Shown here: positions 57,999 to 64,000 of the stretch, in pieces | How positions within the stretch are numbered: position 1 is the stretch's first letter | Layout: each line of letters begins with the position of its first letter | Source of the DNA: Phycisphaerae bacterium | Lineage (GTDB): Bacteria > Planctomycetota > Phycisphaerae > FEN-1346 > JAACEH01 | Assembly (NCBI GenBank): GCA_012729015.1 | Contig: JAAYDY010000060.1 | Span: 1 to 64,000, forward strand | Length of the DNA stretch: 64,000 nt | Reading direction: 5' to 3' | Notes under the pieces: model-generated | Told to the model about the DNA's origin: nothing | The model's input: the letters and a program-made list of their open reading frames with translations, nothing else | The model's database searches: none | Made by a program: the position numbers and the translations under genes

Positions 57999-60617
57999 AT
58001 GCCGACACCGGCAATGCAACAGTACAAGCAGATGAAGGCCCGGTACCCGGAGACCATTCTGTTCTTCCGGATGGGCGACTTCTACGAGATGTTCTACGAC
58101 GACGCCCGCGTCGCATCGAAGGTCCTCGGACTGGCCCTCACCACCCGTTCCAAGGACAGCGGCAACCCCATCCCCCTGGCGGGCATCCCCTACCACGCCG
58201 TGGACTCGTACCTGGCCAAGATGATCCGGGCCGGGCACCGCGTCGCCATCTGCGAGCAGATCGAGGACCCCAAGCAGGCCAAGGGCGTCGTCCGTCGCGA
58301 CGTCGTCCGCGTCGTCACGCCCGGCACCCTCACCGACGAGTCAATGCTCGACGACCGCGAGGCCAACTACCTGGCGGCCGTCTGCCCCGACGGCCCCCGC
58401 GCGGGCGTCGCCTGGGTGGACCTCTCGACCGGCAAGTTCTGGTGCCACGACACCACCGCCGCCGGCGCTTGCGACGAAATGGCACGCCTTGGCCCCGCCG
58501 AATGCCTCCTGCCCGAGCAGATCGTCGAACACGATGCCGCCACCACCGCCCGCCTGCGCACCGCCGCGGCCAGCCCCGTCGTCAAGCGGCCCGATTACCT
58601 GTTCGACCCCGACGACGCCCAACGGCGCCTCAGGGAGCATTTCGCCGTCGCTTCCCTCGACGGGTTCGGTGTGGCCGACATGCCCCTGGGCGTCCGCGCC
58701 GCCGCGGCCGTCCTTCAGTACCTCGAAGAGACCCAGCGAACCGCCCTCGGCCACATCCGCCGCCTCACCGCCGTCCGCAGCGACCGATTCCTCTATCTCG
58801 ACGAGGCCACCGTCCGTAGCCTCGAGCTCACGCGTACCCTCCGCGGCGAATCGCGCGAGCACACGCTCCTGGACGTCCTGGACCAGACGCGGACCCCCAT
58901 GGGCGCGCGGCTCCTGCGGACGTGGATCCAGTTCCCGCTGGCCGACACGGCGCGGATCAACGCGAGGCTCGACGCCGTCGAACTGCTCGTCGCCACTCGC
59001 GAGCTGCGCGATGACCTCGCCGCACACCTCGACGACGTCGCCGACCTCGAACGCATTGTGGCACGCGTCGCGGTGCTTCGCGCCGGGCCGCGCGACCTGG
59101 TGGCCCTCGGCCGCAGCCTCGCCCGGATGCCCGCCCTCAAGGCCCTGCTGGCCGAACGACAGGCCGAACGGCTGCGAACCCTCGAACAGCGCATCGAGCT
59201 CTTGCCCGAGCTGCGCGCGTTGCTCGAGGCCTCGATGGCCGACGACGCCCCGGCTACGCTGCGCGACGGCGGGTTCATCCGCCCCGGCTACCACGCCGAA
59301 CTGGATCGCCTGCGCGACATCCGCACCGGCGGCGCACGATGGCTGGCCGAGTTCCAGGCACGCGAAGCCCAGCGGGCGGGCATTCCGTCGCTGCGCGTCG
59401 GGTTCAACAACGTCTTCGGCTACTACATCGAAATCACCAACGCCCACGCCGACAAGGTGCCGCCCGACTACATCCGCAAACAGACCCTCAAGAACGCCGA
59501 GCGCTATATCACCGAGGAGCTCAAGCTCCACGAAACCGAAGTCCTCGGCGCCGAGGAGAAGGCCCTCGCCCTCGAACTGGAGCTGTTCCAGGACATCCGC
59601 CGCCGCGTAGCCGAGCACACCGCCGCCATCCAGTCCCTGGCCGACGCCCTGGCCGAGCTGGACCTGCTGTGCACGTTCGCGGCCGTGGCCGTGCGGCAAC
59701 GGTACGTGCGCCCCGAGGTCGGCGACGGTCTGGAGTTCGAGCTGCTCGACAGCCGCCACCCCGTCCTCGACCGCACGCTCGGCGCCGAATTCGTGCCGAA
59801 CGATTGCGTGTTGTCGGCCGACGAGTGCCGCCTGATGATCCTCACCGGGCCGAACATGGCCGGCAAGAGCACCTACATCCGCCAGGTGGCCCTGGTGGCG
59901 CTGATGGCCCAGATGGGGTCGTTCGTCCCGGCCCGGGTGGCGAAGATCGGTGTCGTGGACCGCATCTTCACGCGGGTCGGCGCCGCCGACGAGCTCGCCC
60001 GCGGCCAGTCCACCTTCATGGTCGAGATGAGCGAAACGGCCAACATCCTCAACAACGCCACCGAACGGTCGCTGGTGATCCTCGACGAGGTCGGCCGCGG
60101 CACGAGCACCTTCGACGGCCTCGCCCTGGCCTGGGCCATCACCGAGCACCTTGCCCGCGCCACGCGCTGCCGCTCCCTCTTCGCCACGCACTACCACGAG
60201 CTGACCGAACTCTCCGACCTGCTCCCGGCCACACGCAACTTCAACGTCGCCGTCCGCGAGTGGGAGGACGAGGTGGTGTTCCTGCACAAGATCGTGCCCG
60301 GCGGCACCGACAAGAGCTACGGCATCCACGTGGCCCGGCTGGCCGGGGTCCCGCGCGACGTCGTCCATCGCGCTCGCGACATCCTGGCCGCCCTCGAATC
60401 GCAGCACGTGGACGAGTCGGGCCGGTCGCTCCTGGCCCGGCGCGTCAACCACGAGGCCGCCGAGGCCGACACGAAACGCCCCCCGGCCGCCGACCAGTTG
60501 TCGCTCTTCGAAGACCCCGGACGCGTCGTCGTCGACGAATTGCGCAAGCTCAACCTCGACGCCATGACGCCCATCGAGGCCCTCGTCAAGCTCAAGGAAC
60601 TGAAGGACAAAACGTGA
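57999..60617 (+). CDS. mutS: DNA mismatch repair protein MutS
   Basis: An 872-residue mismatch-recognition ATPase of standard MutS-I length. The mismatch-binding Phe-x-Glu is in [15 protein letters not shown] near the N-terminus. The clamp and lever domains follow ([18 protein letters not shown]). The ATPase has Walker [11 protein letters not shown], the ABC-type [11 protein letters not shown] and Walker [17 protein letters not shown], then FATHYHEL. The C-terminus has the usual [11 protein letters not shown] 57999 is the first sensible start; the Shine-Dalgarno is weak (GGGG 9 bases up). No mutL lies in the window. Confidence 0.97.
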   Translation: MPTPAMQQYKQMKARYPETILFFRMGDFYEMFYDDARVASKVLGLALTTRSKDSGNPIPLAGIPYHAVDSYLAKMIRAGHRVAICEQIEDPKQAKGVVRRDVVRVVTPGTLTDESMLDDREANYLAAVCPDGPRAGVAWVDLSTGKFWCHDTTAAGACDEMARLGPAECLLPEQIVEHDAATTARLRTAAASPVVKRPDYLFDPDDAQRRLREHFAVASLDGFGVADMPLGVRAAAAVLQYLEETQRTALGHIRRLTAVRSDRFLYLDEATVRSLELTRTLRGESREHTLLDVLDQTRTPMGARLLRTWIQFPLADTARINARLDAVELLVATRELRDDLAAHLDDVADLERIVARVAVLRAGPRDLVALGRSLARMPALKALLAERQAERLRTLEQRIELLPELRALLEASMADDAPATLRDGGFIRPGYHAELDRLRDIRTGGARWLAEFQAREAQRAGIPSLRVGFNNVFGYYIEITNAHADKVPPDYIRKQTLKNAERYITEELKLHETEVLGAEEKALALELELFQDIRRRVAEHTAAIQSLADALAELDLLCTFAAVAVRQRYVRPEVGDGLEFELLDSRHPVLDRTLGAEFVPNDCVLSADECRLMILTGPNMAGKSTYIRQVALVALMAQMGSFVPARVAKIGVVDRIFTRVGAADELARGQSTFMVEMSETANILNNATERSLVILDEVGRGTSTFDGLALAWAITEHLARATRCRSLFATHYHELTELSDLLPATRNFNVAVREWEDEVVFLHKIVPGGTDKSYGIHVARLAGVPRDVVHRARDILAALESQHVDESGRSLLARRVNHEAAEADTKRPPAADQLSLFEDPGRVVVDELRKLNLDAMTPIEALVKLKELKDKT

Positions 60618-61204
60618 CCGACCCGCGGACCATCCTCGCCGAGCCTGCAGAACCCAGGCACGCCCTCTGGACCGCCGTGGCCCTGACCGTGGCCTGCGTC
60701 GCGATCCTTGCCGTCGGCGGCTGCCGAAGAAGCAGGAATCTCTCCAGGCTCGAACCCGTGCCCTCCAAGCCCGGAAGCCTCACCCTCGTGCCGAGCGTCA
60801 ATGGCGAGTCGGCCGCCCCCGAGCTTCGCGGCTGCGTGCGGCTGACCGTCGTCGACGAGCACGGCACCACCGTCACCGCCATGGAAACCGGCGTTCCCGC
60901 CAAAGGACGGTGGCAGATCGGATTCACCGGCGACCGACGCATCTGCATCACCTCCGATGCGCGCGGCGTGCAGTGCTGGGAGATACAGGACGACGGCCGA
61001 TGGCAGGCCACCCGAGGCAGCTACAGGAAGGTCGGACACGACAGGGTCCGTCACGGACGCTGGATCTGGTACCGCGACGACGGGACCGTGGACCGCGTGG
61101 TCTGGTTCCACCTGGGACGCGAGGTCACCGAGGACGAGTACGTCGAACTGTTGATTCAGGAACAGAAGCCCCGCACCGAGCCCGCCGCCGCCCCTCAGCC
61201 GTGA
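60614..61204 (+). CDS. Putative lipoprotein with MORN-like C-terminal segment, unknown function
   Basis: A 196-residue protein. The N-terminal hydrophobic stretch ([15 protein letters not shown]) ends at a Cys that could be lipidated. After a short Ser/Pro-rich part comes a beta-rich domain. It ends [19 protein letters not shown], which resembles the MORN/toxin-antitoxin-like repeat pattern G-x-W-x-x-Y-x-x-D-G. GTG 60614 overlaps the mutS stop by four bases, so it is co-translated with mutS. No functional link to mismatch repair is implied. Confidence 0.65.
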   Translation: MTDPRTILAEPAEPRHALWTAVALTVACVAILAVGGCRRSRNLSRLEPVPSKPGSLTLVPSVNGESAAPELRGCVRLTVVDEHGTTVTAMETGVPAKGRWQIGFTGDRRICITSDARGVQCWEIQDDGRWQATRGSYRKVGHDRVRHGRWIWYRDDGTVDRVVWFHLGREVTEDEYVELLIQEQKPRTEPAAAPQP

Positions 61205-61265
61205 ACCGCCCGACCAGAGGACCTCACGCAGACCGCCGACTCACCGCCACGGAGCACCCTGAGAA

Positions 61266-61309
61266 AGGGTCTTCCGCCGCCCCGCAAACCACTGTCGGCG
61301 AAAGACCCT
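61266..61309 (-). terminator. Hairpin between convergent genes, probable terminator
   Basis: A 14-position stem with one mismatch (61266-61279 with 61296-61309) and a 16-base loop, placed between the stops of the lipoprotein gene and the HTH-receiver gene. On the minus strand it is followed by CTTTCTC, on the plus strand by purines, so it mainly serves the minus-strand gene. Confidence 0.55.
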
Positions 61310-61335
61310 GGAGGAGAATGCAGATTCTGGACGAC

Positions 61336-61902
61336 TTACGACAACACGTTCGTGGCGTTCTCGATCTCCCGAACGACCGAACGCAGGTTGAACGGCTTCG
61401 GCAGATAGCTCTCGAACCCATAGCTCAGGTACTTCTGCGATTCCTGCTCCTGGCCGCCCACGCCGATCACACGAGTCGCCGCAAGGTCCGGATTGCTCTT
61501 CAGGGCCTTGAGCACCTCGTGCACGTTGCAGTCGGACAACTCCAGCTCGAACAGAATGACGTGCGGCCGGAAACTGTCGGCCATCATCCCCGCCTCGAAC
61601 GCGTTGCTGGCCACCTGAACCGAGTACCCCACGTCCCGCTCCAGGCTCGTTCGAAGCAGGTCGGCCATGTCGTACTCGTCGTCCACGATCAGGACGCGAG
61701 TGACGCCGATCTCCAAGCCCTTCAACGGCATGCCGTGTGTTCGCATGAAGCGCAGCAACTGATCCCGCGGAATGCGCCGGTCCTTGCTGCCAGGAATGCG
61801 ATAGCCTTTGAGTTGACCCGTGTCAAACCACTTGCTGACCGTGCGCGGACTCACACGGCAGACACGGGCGACCTCCCCGGTGGTATAGACATCCTTTACC
61901 AT
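61336..61902 (-). CDS. HTH-receiver fusion with Glu at the phosphorylation site
   Basis: A 188-residue regulator with unusual order. An N-terminal MerR/excisionase-type helix-turn-helix (VYTTGEVARVCRVSPRTVSKWF, residues 5-55) comes before a CheY-like receiver (69-185). The receiver keeps the acidic pair D74-D75 and K169 (LPKPF), but the phospho-acceptor position in VILFELEL is E119, so it may be locked in an active-like state. ATG 61902 has GGGGAGAG close upstream. It stands alone with a good promoter. A histidine kinase partner is neither seen nor needed. Target genes are unknown. Confidence 0.8.
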   Translation of the reverse strand: MVKDVYTTGEVARVCRVSPRTVSKWFDTGQLKGYRIPGSKDRRIPRDQLLRFMRTHGMPLKGLEIGVTRVLIVDDEYDMADLLRTSLERDVGYSVQVASNAFEAGMMADSFRPHVILFELELSDCNVHEVLKALKSNPDLAATRVIGVGGQEQESQKYLSYGFESYLPKPFNLRSVVREIENATNVLS

Positions 61903-61997
61903 CCCTCTCCCCGTTCGCTTCGAAAATCTCAGCGTTCTTCAGATGTGCACCAAGACGTGCACTGAACAGTGCCAATGCCCCCTTCACAGGGCAAGGA

Positions 61998-62026
61998 AAT
62001 ATAGCTCAGGAATCCCGCACAGTCAA
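61998..62026 (-). promoter_or_regulatory. Promoter of the HTH-receiver gene
   Basis: TTGACT (62026-62021), 17 bp, TATATT (62003-61998) on the minus strand, giving a leader of about 90 bases. It is one of the closest matches to consensus in the window. Confidence 0.75.
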
Positions 62027-62502
62027 ATACCTTCGCCCACCGGCCAGCCGTGGTTTGACGCTCGCACGACTCCGTTTTCAGCGTTGCAGAGCCCACCAGA
62101 AAACCGCGCAAACCACTTAACCCATTATTTGCCAATTCCTTACACGACTTCTGCCCGAACCACCGATCTGGCAGTCTGGGAAACCTCTGCGGCCTGTGAC
62201 GCCCAGAACGGCTCCGTCCGATAGCTCAAGAAAAACAACACGGAAAATGGCTTTCTTCTGACCGCCGACCCGGCCGATACACCTCCCATCGCACAGCGGC
62301 TGAAAGGATGGATGCCTGTTTTCAGTAGCGCCAGGCCGCTTCCGCCCATGCGGCGGTTGCAGCCTGTCGGAGCGTTGACCGGCGGCAACACCCGCGGCAA
62401 CGCTGTCGGTTCCCGACCACGTGCGGCTCACCGTGCGGGTGTTGTCCACAGTAAATCTCAACGGCTTCCACGGGCGGCGATAAACCACCAGAGAGAAACA
62501 CC
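62027..62502. other. Non-coding stretch before the C25 peptidase gene
   Basis: No reading frame here has a start signal plus protein-like content. The left part is less GC-rich and holds a segment (62109-62147) resembling 12071-12110. Nothing else was identified. Confidence 0.4.
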
Positions 62503-62531
62503 TTGCAATCAAACCGCCGTGGTATTAATAT
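62503..62531 (+). promoter_or_regulatory. Candidate promoter of the C25 peptidase gene
   Basis: TTGCAA (62503-62508), 17 bp, TAATAT (62526-62531), about 87 bases before the ATG; overlapping -10 choices (TATTAA) exist with shorter spacers. Confidence 0.5.
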
Positions 62532-62617
62532 GTGTTTCGACCCGTGCGGAGGCACCTGGGGTATCTTGTCTGCGGGACGGAGCGTCCCATGAGTCTGTTG
62601 CAGGGAGGCATGTCTCC

Positions 62618-64000
62618 ATGCGTGTCGTGAATCGCATAGCGCTGTGCATCACTGTCCTGGTTGCTCTGCCGGGTGCCCTCGCCCTGGCCGGGTCGCCCGC
62701 CGCCGACCGGACTCAGAGGTTTGCCTGGAGCGGCTGGATGCCCGCGGCCCGCGCCGCCGCACGGCAAGCCGCCGAGGCCCCCGCCCAGGCCGACCCCGAT
62801 GTCTACGAGGCCGCCTTCGACTTCCGATTCCTCAACCGCCCCAAAGTGACCGGCCCCGCCCAGGCCCCCGCCGTCGCCATCGAAGGCGAAAGCCTCTGGC
62901 GGAACCCCGGCGACCCTGTCGTCCCTGTCCGATTCGCGTCACTGGCCCTGCCGCCCGGAACCGAAATCGCCGACGTGCACGTCGAGCTGGGACCGCCGGA
63001 GGTGATCGCCCGGGATGTGGACGCCCTGGCCACCACGCCCCAGCCGCTGCCGACCGACGTGCCGCCGAACGCGGCCCACGGCGGCCCGCCGCCCGTCACG
63101 CGGCAATCGTTCCCCGCCGACCGCCCCGTCACTTGGCGCACCGTGGCGGCCTCCGGCTACGACCTGGTGCTGCTGAACCTCTTTCCCGTCCGCTACGATG
63201 CCGCCGCAAGAACCGTCGTCAGCTACCCTGAGATGTCCGTCGCGGTGACGACGCGCCCCGTCAAGGCCCGCGGCCGGGACCACCTCGCGGTGCGCCGCGG
63301 AAGCGCGGACCGACTCCCCCTGGCCCGAACGCTCGACAACCCCTCCGCCCTGGACGCCTACGAGGCGCCCGCCGAGGAGCCTCAGCCCACAGGCGGCGCC
63401 CTGCCGCCCGGCGGACCCTACGACTACGTCATCATCACCAGCGACGCCCTCCGTGCCACATTCCAGACCCTGGCCGACCACAAGACCGCGCGCGGTGTTC
63501 CGGCGACGGTCGTCACCACCGCCACGATCTACGCCAGCTTCACCGGCACCGAAACCGGCGACAACCCCGACAGAATCCGCGACTTCATCCGCCAGGCTCG
63601 CGACACGTGGAACACCCGCTACGTCCTGATCGGCGGCGACGTGGACCAGGTTCCGTTTCGCGGCGGCTACGGCTACGTGTCGTCCGACTACGTGGACAAC
63701 GCCATCCCGACCGACATGTACTACGCCTGCCTGGACGGCCCGTGGAACAACGACGGCGACTCCATCTGGGGCGAGTCGAACGACGGCGACAAAAACAAAG
63801 ACGTGGACCTTTACCCGGACGTGTTCGTCGGCCGCGCACCGGCCGGCAACGCCACCCAGGCCGCCCATTTCGTCGCCAAGACCATCCTGTACGAGACCAC
63901 GCTGCACGCCAACCGCACCCACGGCGTCTGGCTCGGCGAGCAACTCGACAGTGCCACCTGGGGCGGCGACTCGAAGGCCCTGGTCCGCGACGGCTGCTTC
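62618..64000 (+). CDS. Secreted C25 (gingipain-like) peptidase, 3' end outside window
   Basis: At least 461 residues, open to the window edge. A signal peptide (ALCITVLVALPGALALAG) is followed by a propeptide-like beta region (about residues 40-215). Then the N-terminal part of a C25 catalytic domain begins: GGPYDYVIITSDALRATFQT, RIRDFIRQARDTWNTRYVLI, GGDVDQVPFRGG, IPTDMYYACLDG and LYPDVFVGRAPAGN. The catalytic His and Cys would lie further on and cannot be checked. An Asp-rich loop (NNDGDSIWGESNDGDKN) may bind calcium. ATG 62618 has GGGAGG (62603-62608) with a 9-base gap. Confidence 0.85.
   Translation, partial: MRVVNRIALCITVLVALPGALALAGSPAADRTQRFAWSGWMPAARAAARQAAEAPAQADPDVYEAAFDFRFLNRPKVTGPAQAPAVAIEGESLWRNPGDPVVPVRFASLALPPGTEIADVHVELGPPEVIARDVDALATTPQPLPTDVPPNAAHGGPPPVTRQSFPADRPVTWRTVAASGYDLVLLNLFPVRYDAAARTVVSYPEMSVAVTTRPVKARGRDHLAVRRGSADRLPLARTLDNPSALDAYEAPAEEPQPTGGALPPGGPYDYVIITSDALRATFQTLADHKTARGVPATVVTTATIYASFTGTETGDNPDRIRDFIRQARDTWNTRYVLIGGDVDQVPFRGGYGYVSSDYVDNAIPTDMYYACLDGPWNNDGDSIWGESNDGDKNKDVDLYPDVFVGRAPAGNATQAAHFVAKTILYETTLHANRTHGVWLGEQLDSATWGGDSKALVRDGCF

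Overview
The window is high-GC, gene-dense bacterial chromosome, most likely from the Planctomycetota (Phycisphaerae-like). That is an inference from gene content. Two large membrane proteins and one TPR membrane protein carry short CxxCGY / CPxCG zinc ribbons of a kind common in that group. Phosphoglycerate mutase and IMP cyclohydrolase are of the archaeal type. Menaquinone is made by the futalosine route. Several glycoside hydrolases and a gingipain-like peptidase add to the picture. No rRNA, tRNA, CRISPR array, transposase or prophage gene was seen.

Layout. 0.3-7.2 kb: a TetR/CecR-type regulator followed by a complete tripartite RND efflux operon (adaptor, pump, outer-membrane factor). 7.2-11.1 kb: a large glycoside hydrolase on the minus strand, divergent from endonuclease III. 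11.1-12.4 kb: 1.3 kb without protein genes, holding three related copies of an unidentified structured repeat. 12.4-15.3 kb: two paralogous zinc-ribbon membrane proteins. 15.4-22.9 kb, all minus strand: aldo/keto reductase, CorA, an FAD oxidoreductase with an added zinc ribbon, a GAF/sigma-54 activator and a GPH-family sugar transporter. 23.4-34.9 kb: one long plus-strand operon with an AsmA-like protein and five menaquinone genes (UbiD, MenG, UbiX, UbiA, MqnE), interrupted by a zinc-ribbon/TPR membrane protein. 35.0-39.9 kb: secreted glycosidase-like protein, nucleotidyltransferase-like protein, cysteine synthase, PHP phosphoesterase. 40.1-45.8 kb: ndk-ligA-two exported or membrane proteins-nfi. 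46.0-50.4 kb: GH78 rhamnosidase, MATE pump, ArfB. 50.4-55.4 kb, minus strand: an IclR regulator and three QueG/reductive-dehalogenase-like Fe-S proteins in one operon. 55.7-57.7 kb: purO and apgM. 58.0-61.2 kb: mutS and a lipoprotein. 61.3-61.9 kb: an unusual HTH-receiver protein. 62.6 kb to the end: the start of a C25-type peptidase.

The promoters I could place fit a sigma-70 pattern, TTG plus three bases, a 16-18 bp spacer, then TA plus three variable bases and T. Several short repeats sit between genes: a 100-bp element with 20-bp inverted ends (two full copies, two fragments), a GTCGGGTC hairpin (two copies) and a 70-bp palindromic element.

The best candidates for something undescribed are (1) the three-copy structured repeat at 11.2-11.9 kb and (2) the IclR-controlled Fe-S cluster. 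In the second, two tandem operator-like boxes lie on the promoter, and the three enzymes differ in how many cluster-binding cysteines they retain. All homology calls come from reading motifs by eye; no database search was run.
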